DNA of 64,000 nt from an uncultured Chitinophaga sp. (GCA_902168205.1 CABHOK010000002.1:248001-312000); one strand, 5' to 3'. Positions 50,915 to 60,411 are shown, numbered from the stretch's first letter. Notes: generated by a model from the letters alone, not told the origin. Program-made: numbers and translations.

Positions 50915-51961
50915 CTACTGTTCTACCTTCGACATGACCTTTTTCTCGAGTTCACGAAGACGCTCGTTAAGGTCTGGTAATTTCTTGAAGACAGCGTATG
51001 ATTTGAAATACTCCTTAACATCGAAGGCCGGGGAACCTATCATTTTCATACCTTCATCTTTGATTGATTTAGATATACCAGCCTGAGCACCGAAGCTTGT
51101 GTTGTTAGCGATGATAAGATGTCCTGCGAGACCAACCTGTCCTGCAAGAACACAATTGTCTCCAATCTTGGTAGAGCCTGATACACCGGTCTGTGCAGCG
51201 ATCACCGTATTCTTACCGATCTCTACGTTGTGCGCGATCTGAATCAGGTTATCGAGTTTAACACCCTGGTGGATGATGGTGGAGTCACCAAACAACGTAG
51301 CACAATCAATAACGGTATTGGCACCAATGGTGATGTTGTCTTCGAGAATAACATTACCAAGTTGAGGTATCGTTTTATAGGTGCCATCTTCCTGCGGAGC
51401 AAAACCAAATCCATCGCTTCCCAGCACAGCTCCCGAGTGAAGTACACAATTGTTACCGATGCGGGTACCCGAATAGATCTTTACACCGGCATGTATAATT
51501 GAATTGCTTCCAATCACTACATCATCGCCTATATACACATGTGGATGTATCTTTACATTATCACCGATCTTTACTTTACTGCCGATATAGGAGAAAGCAC
51601 CGCGATAAATATTATTACCGGTTACAGAGTTTTCGCCAATATAGCTCGGTTGTTCAATGCCTGTTTTCTGGAAGTTGATCATTTTATGATACTCCTCCAG
51701 TAAAGAAGTAAAGCCGATATATGGATCATCTACCAATATAAGATTCGTAGAGATCTCTTTACGGGGCACGAAATCTTTCTTTACAATAACAACAGACGCC
51801 TGCGTAGTATAGATATACTGTTCGTATTTAGGATTCGATAAAAATGCCAGTTGTCCTTTTCTGGCATCCTGAATCTTCGCGAGCATATTTATCTTCTCAT
51901 TGCCATCTCCCTGCACCTGGCCACCCAGCATGGCAGCTATCTGATTTATAGTAAATTCCAT
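50915..51961 (-). CDS. lpxD: UDP-3-O-(3-hydroxyacyl)glucosamine N-acyltransferase
   Basis: Third step of lipid A synthesis, cytoplasmic. 348 residues. The N-terminal uridine-binding domain (about 1-100, with QLAFLSNPKYEQYIYTTQASVVIV) precedes a hexapeptide-repeat beta helix (about 105-320: GAFSYIGSKVKIGDNVKIHPHVYIGDDV). The catalytic His is in LIQIAHNVEIGKNT. A C-terminal helix ends the protein (LNERLRELEKKV). It lies 124 bp upstream of lpxC/fabZ in the same direction; together with lpxA these encode the first acylation, deacetylation and second acylation. Confidence 0.97.
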   Translation of the reverse strand: MEFTINQIAAMLGGQVQGDGNEKINMLAKIQDARKGQLAFLSNPKYEQYIYTTQASVVIVKKDFVPRKEISTNLILVDDPYIGFTSLLEEYHKMINFQKTGIEQPSYIGENSVTGNNIYRGAFSYIGSKVKIGDNVKIHPHVYIGDDVVIGSNSIIHAGVKIYSGTRIGNNCVLHSGAVLGSDGFGFAPQEDGTYKTIPQLGNVILEDNITIGANTVIDCATLFGDSTIIHQGVKLDNLIQIAHNVEIGKNTVIAAQTGVSGSTKIGDNCVLAGQVGLAGHLIIANNTSFGAQAGISKSIKDEGMKMIGSPAFDVKEYFKSYAVFKKLPDLNERLRELEKKVMSKVEQ

Positions 51962-52089
51962 GTGTCTCGTTTAGTCGTGGTGGTTTATTGGTTAATCGTC
52001 AGTAGTCTCCGTTTTTGCCGGGTCAGAATGTTATGTGTAAACTTTCTGTGCAAACAAGTAACGGTTCAGCCGGTAACAAATAACGAATC

Positions 52090-53316
52090 TCACAAAGATA
52101 CATTTTTGGGCCAGCACAGATAGTTTTTTTTCACGATTTTGCTAATGGCTTTGATGTTCGGAAGATCCGATGCATGCGCGATGTCCAGCAGCTCGCCACT
52201 CTTCATCAGTATATTGATCTGTTGTCCTTCGGTATAGGCCTCGTTGGTAACGGTGCCGTAGGAGTATAAATAGGATGTCTCAGCCCGCAGTGTTTTATAC
52301 TCGCTGGCAATACCCTCGCGTATTTTTTCGATGGCACTTTTGTCGATCGGCTCCTGGCTCAGACGAATCTGAAAGAGATTGCGCGTGAGTAACATTTCGG
52401 ATAACAGCGAGAGTATTTCATCCGGGTGGTTACGCCAGCATTTCATCGCTCCCCATATATCATTGTCATCGAGTTGTCCGAATAACCGAAGAAGCTTGTC
52501 GCCTTCCTGGAAGTCGGCCAGCGTATAGTCATGTTGCAGGAAAGAAGATAGCGCTTCGCTCGCATATAGGTTCTCACCGGCATGCATCAACGTCTGTGCT
52601 CTGCGAATGGTATTTACCAGCATACGTTCGGCACTTACCGATACCTTGTGCAGATATACCTGCCAGTACATAAACCTGCGCGCATTCAGAAAATTCTCGA
52701 TGTTAAGTATACCTTTCTCTTCTACCACCAGTTCATCGTTATGTATACGCAGCATCGCGATGATGCGCTCTACACCAATGTTACCTTCATGCACACCGGT
52801 AAAGAAGCAATCCCGCTTCAGGTAATCAAGACGATCTATATCCAGCTGACTCGAAACCAGTTGATGAAAGAACTTACGGCTATAGCTGTTCCTGAAAATT
52901 TTCAGCGTAAGATCAAGTGCACCGTTAAAGGCTTCGTTGAGATTTTCCATGAAGAGGTACGAGAGACTCTCATGCTTTACACCCGGCAGTAATGAATACT
53001 CCAGCGCATGCGAGAAAGGCCCGTGCCCTATATCATGTAGTAATACCGCAAGTTGGGCGGCCTCAAATTCTTCGGCAGATATATCGGCACCTTTACTGCG
53101 CAGGGTGTCCAATACTTTGCCCATCAGGTGCATAGCCCCTAAAGCATGCTGAAAGCGCGAGTGATGTGCCGCCGGATAGACAAACTCTGTCAAGCCGAGC
53201 TGTTTGATATAGCGCAATCGTTGAAAATAGGGGTGAGAGATTATATCGAAAACAAGTTCGCTGGGTATAGTAATAAATCCGTATACCGGATCGTTAATTA
53301 TCTTCTTCTTATTCAT
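52090..53316 (-). CDS. HD-domain phosphohydrolase (dNTPase-like)
   Basis: 408 residues. The HD motif set is clear: YPAAHHSRFQHALGAMHLMGKV (first His), LLHDIGHGPFSHALEY (HD pair and third His), and the later Asp in SSQLDIDRLDYLKRD. This matches the SAMHD1/dGTPase-like 'HD superfamily phosphohydrolase' found just upstream of lpxD in many Bacteroidota. The substrate (dNTPs or a signalling nucleotide) is not settled by sequence. It is the first gene of the lpxD-lpxC/fabZ-lpxA direction, 128 bp upstream of lpxD; the gap has only weak family B-like words. It is divergent from porX. Confidence 0.92.
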   Translation of the reverse strand: MNKKKIINDPVYGFITIPSELVFDIISHPYFQRLRYIKQLGLTEFVYPAAHHSRFQHALGAMHLMGKVLDTLRSKGADISAEEFEAAQLAVLLHDIGHGPFSHALEYSLLPGVKHESLSYLFMENLNEAFNGALDLTLKIFRNSYSRKFFHQLVSSQLDIDRLDYLKRDCFFTGVHEGNIGVERIIAMLRIHNDELVVEEKGILNIENFLNARRFMYWQVYLHKVSVSAERMLVNTIRRAQTLMHAGENLYASEALSSFLQHDYTLADFQEGDKLLRLFGQLDDNDIWGAMKCWRNHPDEILSLLSEMLLTRNLFQIRLSQEPIDKSAIEKIREGIASEYKTLRAETSYLYSYGTVTNEAYTEGQQINILMKSGELLDIAHASDLPNIKAISKIVKKNYLCWPKNVSL

Positions 53317-53400
53317 GAGCGTGCACTCCGCGGTTGTCAGTATTTACCCGTTGGTATAAAAAATTAGTTATTACCCGCTAGTTTATAAAAAACATACAAC

Positions 53401-53445
53401 GAATAACGATTAACGGATAACCTGTAACGGTATAATCCGTAACTT
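53401..53445. repeat. Family B words upstream of porX
   Basis: GAATAACGATTAACGGATAA, then CCTGTAACGG and ATCCGTAAC, the vocabulary of 21.55, 44.1 and 60.2 kb. It lies 20 bp before the porX ATG. I do not see a perfect inverted partner here. Confidence 0.6.
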
Positions 53446-53464
53446 CCGAAAAAATATTCAGATC

Positions 53465-55024
53465 ATGCAAAGATATAGCATTTTGTGGGCGGACGATGAG
53501 ATTGATTTACTGAAACCACACATCCTTTTCCTGGAGCAACGCGGATACGATATAACACCGGTAAACAATGCTTCGGATGCCGTGGAGATGAGCGATGAAA
53601 AACACTTTGACGTTGTTTTCCTGGACGAGCACATGCCGGGCATGTCGGGACTGGAAGCACTGAGTATCATAAAGACCAACAAGCCGAATCTTCCCGTGGT
53701 AATGATCACGAAGAATGAGGAGGAACATATCATGGAAGAAGCGATCGGTTCCAAGATTGCCGATTACCTGATCAAGCCGCTTAATCCGAGCCAGATATTA
53801 CTCTCGGTAAAAAAGATACTGGATAACAAACGCCTCGTGATTGAGAAGACAAACCTGAACTATCAGCAGGAGTTTCGCAAGATCAGCATGGCCTTTATGG
53901 ATGAAATGAACCACGAGCAGTGGGCTGATATCTATAAGAAACTTGTTCATTGGGAACTTCAGATGGATCAACCCGATAACCAGGAGATGGGCGATGTACT
54001 CGATATGCAGAAGACCGAAGCGAACGCTAACTTTTCCAAGTTCATTACGCGTAATTATGAGTCGTGGCTTAACAACCCGAACGCAGATAAACCTTTACTC
54101 TCGCATCAGCTCATGAAGCGTAAGGTATTTCCCGAGCTTGGCGGTAAACCTATATTCTTTGTATTGATAGATAACCTGCGTGTTGATCAGTGGAAAGTGA
54201 TTGAGCCGATCATTGCCGAATATTTTACGATTGATAAAGAGGAAACATATTACTCCATTCTTCCTACAACAACCGCGTATGCGCGCAATGCTATATTTTC
54301 AGGACAACTTCCTTCGGAAATGGCTAAGACGCATCCGGACCTGTGGGTAGGCGAAGATGAAGAGGAGGGCAAGAATAATTTTGAAGATGAATTCCTCGCC
54401 AAGCAGTTGAGACGAAACAATCTCAACATCAAAATGTCTTATCACAAGATCAAGAACATGGAAGAAGGCCGAAGCCTGGCCGACACCGTGAACAATCTTT
54501 TCAAGAACGATCTGAATGTTATAGTATATAACTTCGTGGATATGCTCTCGCACGCGCGCACCGATATGGCGATGATACGCGAGCTGGCTCCCGATGAATC
54601 TGCGTATCGCTCTATAACACGTTCGTGGTTTTTACACTCGCCTTTGTTCGATATACTCAAGAAGATATCGGAGAAAGATGTGAAGGTTGTGATCACCACG
54701 GACCACGGCACCATCCGCGTGAAGCGTGCCTTTAAAATTATAGGCGACCGGAATGTGAACACCAACCTGCGTTACAAGCAAGGCAAGAACCTCGGCTTTG
54801 ATGGCGATAAGGTGATGCACGTTACCAAACCTGAAAAATTATTTTTGCCGAAGCCGAATGTTTCAACATCCTACGTTTTTGCCACAGAAGACCAGTTTTT
54901 TGCATACCCGAATAACTTTAACTACTACGTTAACTTCTATAATGATACCTTTCAGCACGGGGGTATAAGTCTGGAAGAGATGATCATTCCTATAATTTTC
55001 TTAACTTCGAAAAATGTGTCATGA
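53465..55024 (+). CDS. porX: PorX: T9SS regulator with receiver and PglZ domains
   Basis: 519 residues. The N-terminal receiver has DDE at 10-12, phospho-acceptor Asp54 (VVFLDEHMPGMSG), the TKN switch in VVMITKNEEEH, and Lys in DYLIKPLNP. A helical linker is followed by a PglZ alkaline-phosphatase-like domain (about 205-519): PIFFVLIDNLRVDQWKVI, TTTAYARNAIFSGQLPSEMAKTHPDLW and VVITTDHGTIRVKR supply the metal-binding Asp/His residues. PorX works with the kinase PorY and controls T9SS genes through SigP in Porphyromonas; the PglZ part is reported to hydrolyse oligonucleotides. The T9SS cargoes at 1-5.9 kb are likely under it indirectly. It overlaps tsaE by 4 bp. Confidence 0.96.
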   Translation: MQRYSILWADDEIDLLKPHILFLEQRGYDITPVNNASDAVEMSDEKHFDVVFLDEHMPGMSGLEALSIIKTNKPNLPVVMITKNEEEHIMEEAIGSKIADYLIKPLNPSQILLSVKKILDNKRLVIEKTNLNYQQEFRKISMAFMDEMNHEQWADIYKKLVHWELQMDQPDNQEMGDVLDMQKTEANANFSKFITRNYESWLNNPNADKPLLSHQLMKRKVFPELGGKPIFFVLIDNLRVDQWKVIEPIIAEYFTIDKEETYYSILPTTTAYARNAIFSGQLPSEMAKTHPDLWVGEDEEEGKNNFEDEFLAKQLRRNNLNIKMSYHKIKNMEEGRSLADTVNNLFKNDLNVIVYNFVDMLSHARTDMAMIRELAPDESAYRSITRSWFLHSPLFDILKKISEKDVKVVITTDHGTIRVKRAFKIIGDRNVNTNLRYKQGKNLGFDGDKVMHVTKPEKLFLPKPNVSTSYVFATEDQFFAYPNNFNYYVNFYNDTFQHGGISLEEMIIPIIFLTSKNVS

Positions 55025-55479
55025 TCAAAGAAGGATTGGTTTACCGGCAGGTAGACCTTGAAGCGTTGGATGCAGTAGCAGAGGAGATCGTGAAGACATT
55101 ATCCGGAACTCCGGTGTGGTTATTCCACGGTGAGATGGGAGCGGGGAAAACAACGTTCATCAAAGCCATTTGCAACCAGTTGAAAGTAACGGATGTGATG
55201 AGCAGCCCTACCTTTTCGATCGTGAATGAATACGAGACCGAAGGCGGAGAAAAAGTTTATCACTTCGATTTTTATAGAATAAAAAATGAGGCGGAGGCAT
55301 GGGATATCGGAACGGAAGAATATTTTTACTCCGGATATCTCTGTTTGGTGGAGTGGCCGGAAAAAATACCTTCTCTGATTCCGGCAGCGCATGCTGCTAT
55401 TGCCTTAACGATCGAAAATAATACACAACGAACTATAGCCATTTCTGTTCATGACGGAAAAGAAGAAAACCGGATTTGA
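55021..55479 (+). CDS. tsaE: tRNA threonylcarbamoyladenosine (t6A) synthesis ATPase TsaE
   Basis: With TsaB and TsaD makes t6A37 on ANN-decoding tRNAs; cytoplasmic. 152 residues. Walker A is GEMGAGKTTFIKAI, followed by the family's SSPTFSIVNEYE, then YHFDFYRIKNEAE (Walker B-like) and CLVEWPEKI (the Trp-containing motif). The start overlaps the porX stop by 4 bp and the end overlaps the alanine dehydrogenase start by 29 bp in another frame, so the three genes are read from one message. This porX-tsaE-ald order is common in Bacteroidota. Confidence 0.96.
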   Translation: MIKEGLVYRQVDLEALDAVAEEIVKTLSGTPVWLFHGEMGAGKTTFIKAICNQLKVTDVMSSPTFSIVNEYETEGGEKVYHFDFYRIKNEAEAWDIGTEEYFYSGYLCLVEWPEKIPSLIPAAHAAIALTIENNTQRTIAISVHDGKEENRI

Positions 55480-56674
55480 GGCGCTAGCCAAAACCAGTCT
55501 GGCGACACAGGAGCAAATGCTGGAGGTACGAAAACGCAGACATGCATTTTTTCTTGGATTACCGAAAGAGATCTCGTTACAAGAGAACCGTATCAGTCTT
55601 ACACCCGATGCCGTTGCATTACTGGTAAACAACGGTCACGATGTTTGGGTTGAAACTAAAGCCGGACTCGGATCTAAATTCACCGATAAAGATTACAGCG
55701 ATGCCGGTGCCAAAATAGTATACTCGCCACAGGAAGTATACCAGGCCGATGTTATACTCAAGATCGAACCACCCACGATGGAGGAGATCGAACTCATGCA
55801 CTCGGGGCAGACACTCATATCTGCTTTACAGCTGGGACACCTCAAGGTAGAGTGCCTGCAGGCATTACTCAAAAAGAAAGTAACAGCACTTGCTTACGAA
55901 TTCATAGAAGATAAAGTAGGCGGTATGCCGATCATCCGCGCAATGAGTGAGATTGCCGGCAGCACAGTAATGTTAATTGCCTCAGAATACCTGAGCACGG
56001 CCAACAACGGTAAGGGAATTATACTCGGTGGTATAACCGGAGTGCCGCCAACCAAAGTGGTAATTATAGGTGCCGGTACAGTAGCCGAGTACGGTGCACG
56101 CGCAGCGCTGGGGCTCGGTGCTGAAGTACAGATATTCGACAACCATATATATAAGCTTCGCAGAATAAAACACCTGCTCGGCATGCAGGTATATACTTCA
56201 ACGATTGATACCATTACACTAAGCCATACATTGAAATCGGCCGATGTAGTAATTGGAGCGTTGCGTGCAGAGAAGGGAAGAGCCCGCCATGTAATCACAG
56301 AAGAAATGGTAAGTCAGATGAAACCGGATTCACTCATCATCGACCTCAGCATCGATCAGGGCGGCTGCGTAGAGACATCCGAGATCACCAACCTGAGCAA
56401 ACCGGTATTCCGCAAATACGATGTTATCCATTACTGCGTGCCCAATGTAGCATCGCGTGTAGCACACACTGCCACAACAGCGCTCAGTAATATATTTACG
56501 CCAACTATACTTCGTGCCGCAGAAGAAGGAGGCGTAGAAGCCATGATCTTCTCACACAAGTGGTTCATGAAAGGCGTATATACCTACAAAGGCGGACTCA
56601 CCAACGAACACGTAGCCCGCAAATTCAACCTGAAATACAAGAATATAGAGCTTTTGTTAGCAGCAAGGTTTTAA
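55451..56674 (+). CDS. ald: Alanine dehydrogenase
   Basis: Interconverts alanine and pyruvate plus ammonia with NAD; cytoplasmic. 407 residues from the ATG at 55451, 29 bp inside tsaE. The N-terminal domain shows LPKEISLQENRISLTPDAVALLVNNGHDVWVETKAGLGSKF. The Rossmann motif is VVIIGAGTVAEYGARAALGLGAEV, and the C-terminal segment has SLIIDLSIDQGGCVETSEI and HYCVPNVASRVAHTATTALSN. About 30 residues longer at both ends than classical Ald, as in other Bacteroidota. The TAA stop at 56672 lies in the first word of a family C repeat. Confidence 0.93.
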   Translation: MTEKKKTGFEALAKTSLATQEQMLEVRKRRHAFFLGLPKEISLQENRISLTPDAVALLVNNGHDVWVETKAGLGSKFTDKDYSDAGAKIVYSPQEVYQADVILKIEPPTMEEIELMHSGQTLISALQLGHLKVECLQALLKKKVTALAYEFIEDKVGGMPIIRAMSEIAGSTVMLIASEYLSTANNGKGIILGGITGVPPTKVVIIGAGTVAEYGARAALGLGAEVQIFDNHIYKLRRIKHLLGMQVYTSTIDTITLSHTLKSADVVIGALRAEKGRARHVITEEMVSQMKPDSLIIDLSIDQGGCVETSEITNLSKPVFRKYDVIHYCVPNVASRVAHTATTALSNIFTPTILRAAEEGGVEAMIFSHKWFMKGVYTYKGGLTNEHVARKFNLKYKNIELLLAARF

Positions 56675-56758
56675 CGTGTTTATGTTGCTACGTGTGTACG
56701 TGTTTACGTTCTGTATTTAACGTACCCCACGTGCACACGTAAACACCTAAACACGTAA
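56673..56758. repeat. Family C inverted repeat after ald
   Basis: Left arm AACGTGTTTATGTTGCTACG then TGTGTACGTGTTTACG (56673-56708). The right arm is ACGTGCACACGTAAACACC then TAAACACGTAA (56729-56757), largely complementary. It includes ACACCTAAACAC at 56743-56754, the complement of the 12-mer at 19805 and 33143. The left arm begins inside the ald stop codon. Confidence 0.78.
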
Positions 56759-56814
56759 GCTGGGGGATTGCATTCCCATGCCAGGCAATGTAAATTCGTT
56801 GGAGGCTAAATTCT

Positions 56815-57561
56815 ATGCAGGTTTGCTATAGCTATAGCGTGCTGGTGTTGTGTTTGATCGCAATATCAACGTCTGCCCAGACGGTGGTGCCGCCTAATAT
56901 TCGGGCCAGTAATACCATTGAGAAACTTACGGATTTTCGCGGACTGGAAACAGGGGAGATGCTGTTCGGTATACCGTTGCCCGAAGGTAAAGTCATTGGC
57001 GATACGTATCTCGATACAAAATGGAAGACAGGTTCCATCATGCTTTATGATAAAGAGAAACTCATTGAACGGTATCCCATCCGGTATGATATATATACCA
57101 ACGAGGTCGATATAAAAGCCGGACAACAGGTAAAGGTGATTGCCGGTAACAAGATCAAAAGTTTTTCGTGGATTGATTCAAGTTACACCGAACCGGTATA
57201 TTTTATAAATGCCCGCGACTTTAAAAACGAAGAAGGGACACAATTCAGTGGGTTCTTTCAAGTGCTGGTAGATGGTCCGTTGCCGCTGTTGAGTAAAACA
57301 GATATCGTGGTGCGCAAGGCTGACTATAATGTGCAAATGAACGTTGGCAGCAAAGACGATAAGATCCTCAAGAAGGAAAAATACTATTACCTGAAAGATG
57401 GTAAAGCATTGGAAGTGCCGGGTGGTAAAAAGAAAATGCTCGCCTTGTTTGGCGAGCATGCTATAACAATTGAAACGTATATTAAAGACAATCGAAGTTC
57501 ATCGCGGGAGGACGAACTTCTGTTGGCGTTCGATCAGTACAGGAAACTTGTCAGGAACTAA
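56815..57561 (+). CDS. Secreted protein of unknown function
   Basis: 248 residues. Signal peptide with a hydrophobic core at about 7-19 and cleavage near STSAQ (residue 22). The mature protein opens with [79 protein letters not shown]. This beta-rich 'G..YLd..w..g.i.ly....i..yp.RYDi..nevei' pattern is shared by many uncharacterised Bacteroidota exported proteins, including relatives with outer-surface roles. No catalytic motif is visible. Its stop codon overlaps the stop of valS (convergent), and a terminator for valS is embedded in its coding sequence. Confidence 0.8.
   Translation: MQVCYSYSVLVLCLIAISTSAQTVVPPNIRASNTIEKLTDFRGLETGEMLFGIPLPEGKVIGDTYLDTKWKTGSIMLYDKEKLIERYPIRYDIYTNEVDIKAGQQVKVIAGNKIKSFSWIDSSYTEPVYFINARDFKNEEGTQFSGFFQVLVDGPLPLLSKTDIVVRKADYNVQMNVGSKDDKILKKEKYYYLKDGKALEVPGGKKKMLALFGEHAITIETYIKDNRSSSREDELLLAFDQYRKLVRN
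57427..57459 (-). terminator. valS terminator inside the convergent coding sequence
   Basis: On the minus strand: ATGCTCGCC (57459-57451), loop AAACAA, GGCGAGCAT (57444-57436), then TTTCTTTTT (57435-57427). It is a perfect 9-bp GC-rich stem with a T-run, about 100 nt after the valS stop. On the plus strand it encodes [12 protein letters not shown] of the secreted protein. Confidence 0.75.
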
Positions 57562-60194
57562 AGTCTTGACAAGCTCTCTTCCAGTGACTTTATCTTCGCT
57601 TCAGCGTCTGCTTTTTTCTTGCGTTCGTTTTCAATTACTTGTGGAGGCGCACCACTCACAAATTTTTCATTCGAGAGTTTCTTCTCCACTGAAGCGAGGA
57701 AGCCTTTTTGATACTCTAAGTCTTTCAAAATTGTTTCGCGTTCCTTCGCGACATCTACTTTACCGTCAAGCGGTATAAAGAACTCTGTAGATCTTACAAG
57801 GAACGGTGTAGCGTTAGCAGTTGGCGCTTCGGTAACAAAACTGATCTCGCTTAGGTTGGAAAGTTTTTTAACAACCGACCAGAATGATTTAACCGGAGCT
57901 TTGTCTCCATTCTTTACCAACAGTTTTATAGCTTCCTTCGGAGAAAGACCTTTCGCATTACGTGTATTTCTGATTTCGGTAATGATATCGAATGCCATAA
58001 CACTTTCCTCCAGAATGTTGGTGTCGAATGTTGATGCAGGTGTCGGCCAGGGTGCTACAATGATGCACTCTTTCTCTTTACGATCACTCAACTCATGCCA
58101 CAGCTCTTCGGTAATGAACGGCATGAATGGATGAAGTACTTTAAGAAGTGTCTCAAAGAAAGCTACGGTCTTGGTATAGGTAACTTCATCGATCGGTTTC
58201 TCAAACTCAGGCTTAATCATTTCAAGATACCATGAGCAGAAGTCCGTCCACACAAGTTTATATACACACATCAACGCATCAGACATTCTGAATTTGTTGA
58301 AGTGATCGTTAAGCTCAACCAATCCTTCGTTCATGCGGGCTTCAAACCACGCAATGGCAATCTTGTTTTCTTCCGGTTGAGGAGTTGATACGGTAGTCCA
58401 TCCCTTTACGAGGCGGAACGCGTTCCATATTTTGTTGTTGAAGTTTCTTCCCTGCTCAACAAGCTTCTCGTCATACAGTAAATCATTACCGGCGGGAGAG
58501 CTGAACAACATACCGGTGCGAACAGCATCAGCACCGAAGTTAGCAATCAGGTCCAGCGGATCAGGTGAGTTACCCAGTGACTTCGACATCTTGCGTCCTT
58601 GCTTATCGCGAACTATACCGGTGAGATATACATTCTTGAATGGCTTCTCGCCACGGTATTCATACCCGGCAATGATCATGCGCGCTACCCAGAAGAAAAG
58701 AATCTCCGGAGCCGTAACCAGGTCGTTGGTAGGGTAGAAGTAATTCAGGTCTTCGTTGCCTTTATTACCATCTTTAAATATAGTGGTATCAAACACAGCA
58801 GTCGGCCACAACCAGCTGGAGAACCAGGTGTCCATTACATCCGTCTCCTGTGTAACCTTTATATTTTTAGCATTCGGATTTTTACGCTTGAACAATTCAA
58901 TCGCTTCCTTTTCCGTCTTGGCTACAACATAATCACCAGCTTCATCAAACCAGGCCGGTATACGATGTCCCCACCACAGCTGACGAGATATACACCAGTC
59001 GCGTACGTTGCTCATCCAGTGGTTATACGTATTCTTGAACTTCGGTGGAATGAGTTGGATATCATCGTTCATTACGTGCTCCAGTGCCGGCTTTGTGATG
59101 GTATCCATCTTCAAAAACCATTGTAACGACAAGCGCGGTTCTATCACAGCATCGGTACGCTCCGAGAAACCAACGTTGCTGCTATAGTCTTCCGTCTTGG
59201 CGAGATATTCTTTTGCTTCCAGTTCTTTTGCAATCTTCTTACGCGCAATGAAGCGATCATCACCAACAAAGATCTGTGCTTTGTCGTTGAGCGTTCCATC
59301 CTCATTGAGTATATCGATTACTTCGAGGTTATGCTTCTGTCCGAGCTGATAGTCGTTCATGTCGTGAGCCGGAGTAACTTTCAGACAGCCCGTACCGAAG
59401 TCCATCGTTACATACTCATCTTCAATGATCGGTATAGCACGATTGATCAATGGAATGATAGCACGTTTACCTTTCAGGTGTTTATAGCGTTCATCGTTCG
59501 GGTTTACGCATATAGCAGCATCTGCCATAATCGTTTCCGGACGAACCGTAGCGATGGTAACAAACTCGCTTTCATTTCCTTCAATAGCATACTTGATATA
59601 GTATAGCTTCGACTGTACATCGCGGTGTATAACTTCATCATCACTCAGGGCAGTCTTGCCCAGCGGATCCCAGTTCACCATGCGGAGTCCGCGGTATATA
59701 TAGCCTTTCTTGTGGAGATCGATAAATACGTCGAGAACCGCGTCATAATAGTCAGGGTCCATGGTAAATTTAGTACGGTCCCAATCGCAGGAAGCACCGA
59801 GTTTCTTCAGCTGCTCCAGAATTATACCGCCATACTTTTCTTTCCATTCCCACGCATACTTCAAAAAGTCTTCGCGCGAAAGATCAGACTTTTTGATACC
59901 GCGCTCACGCAGCATCGCTACCACCTTTGCTTCCGTTGCAATAGAGGCGTGATCCGTACCCGGCACCCAGCAGGCTTCTTTACCTTCCATGCGTGCCTTG
60001 CGCACCAGCACATCCTGAATAGTGTTGTTGAGCATGTGTCCCATGTGAAGCACACCCGTTACGTTGGGAGGCGGGATCACAATAGTGTATGGCTCTTTTG
60101 CAGGATTAGGCTTGGCATGAAAAAATCCTTTTTCCATCCAGTACTGGTACCATTTTCCTTCTACTTCAGACGGATTGTATTTGGTTGATAGCAT
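57558..60194 (-). CDS. valS: Valine--tRNA ligase
   Basis: Charges tRNA-Val and edits threonine; cytoplasmic. 878 residues. The class I signatures are intact: [15 protein letters not shown] (HIGH type, GHML) near 40 and [15 protein letters not shown] near 535. The editing domain lies between about 190 and 340 ([38 protein letters not shown]). The anticodon-binding domain follows from about 600, and the last roughly 60 residues are the ValS coiled coil ([28 protein letters not shown]). The promoter at 60404 gives a long leader made of repeats. Its stop overlaps that of the convergent gene. Confidence 0.98.
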   Translation of the reverse strand: MLSTKYNPSEVEGKWYQYWMEKGFFHAKPNPAKEPYTIVIPPPNVTGVLHMGHMLNNTIQDVLVRKARMEGKEACWVPGTDHASIATEAKVVAMLRERGIKKSDLSREDFLKYAWEWKEKYGGIILEQLKKLGASCDWDRTKFTMDPDYYDAVLDVFIDLHKKGYIYRGLRMVNWDPLGKTALSDDEVIHRDVQSKLYYIKYAIEGNESEFVTIATVRPETIMADAAICVNPNDERYKHLKGKRAIIPLINRAIPIIEDEYVTMDFGTGCLKVTPAHDMNDYQLGQKHNLEVIDILNEDGTLNDKAQIFVGDDRFIARKKIAKELEAKEYLAKTEDYSSNVGFSERTDAVIEPRLSLQWFLKMDTITKPALEHVMNDDIQLIPPKFKNTYNHWMSNVRDWCISRQLWWGHRIPAWFDEAGDYVVAKTEKEAIELFKRKNPNAKNIKVTQETDVMDTWFSSWLWPTAVFDTTIFKDGNKGNEDLNYFYPTNDLVTAPEILFFWVARMIIAGYEYRGEKPFKNVYLTGIVRDKQGRKMSKSLGNSPDPLDLIANFGADAVRTGMLFSSPAGNDLLYDEKLVEQGRNFNNKIWNAFRLVKGWTTVSTPQPEENKIAIAWFEARMNEGLVELNDHFNKFRMSDALMCVYKLVWTDFCSWYLEMIKPEFEKPIDEVTYTKTVAFFETLLKVLHPFMPFITEELWHELSDRKEKECIIVAPWPTPASTFDTNILEESVMAFDIITEIRNTRNAKGLSPKEAIKLLVKNGDKAPVKSFWSVVKKLSNLSEISFVTEAPTANATPFLVRSTEFFIPLDGKVDVAKERETILKDLEYQKGFLASVEKKLSNEKFVSGAPPQVIENERKKKADAEAKIKSLEESLSRL

Positions 60195-60207
60195 ATCTTT
60201 TGTCTTT

Positions 60208-60390
60208 GGCCGTTAATCGTTATCTGTTATCCGTTAATCGTTACTCAAAATCCGGAGAGCCTGGTACTTTGTGTAACTCTGTGTCTTCTTTGCGATCTTT
60301 GTGTAATGGATTTCTGCATTCACCACGGTACCCGTTATCAGTTTGATTCTCAACACTGTAACGATTAACCGCTAACGAATAACGATTCAC
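60208..60390. repeat. Families B and D in the valS leader
   Basis: Family B words flank the region: CGTTAATCGTTATCTGTTAT at 60211, GTTAATCGTTAC at 60233-60244, and its exact complement GTAACGATTAAC at 60358-60369, then CGCTAACGAATAACGATTC. The interior at 60270-60307 has another word type, CTTTGTGTAACTCTGTGTC then TTCTTTGCGATCTTTGTGT (called D here). With the promoter at 60404 the whole set would be transcribed as the valS 5' leader, so the 12-bp pair could close a large stem-loop. Confidence 0.65.
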
Positions 60391-60403
60391 AATTCTCGGG
60401 TCG

Positions 60404-60411
60404 CAAAAATA
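60404..60411 (-). promoter_or_regulatory. -7 promoter element of valS
   Basis: Minus-strand TATTTTTG, a full match to TAnnTTTG, about 210 nt before the valS ATG. It lies in the gap after the upstream methyltransferase stop at 60463, so valS need not depend on that gene. Confidence 0.5.
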
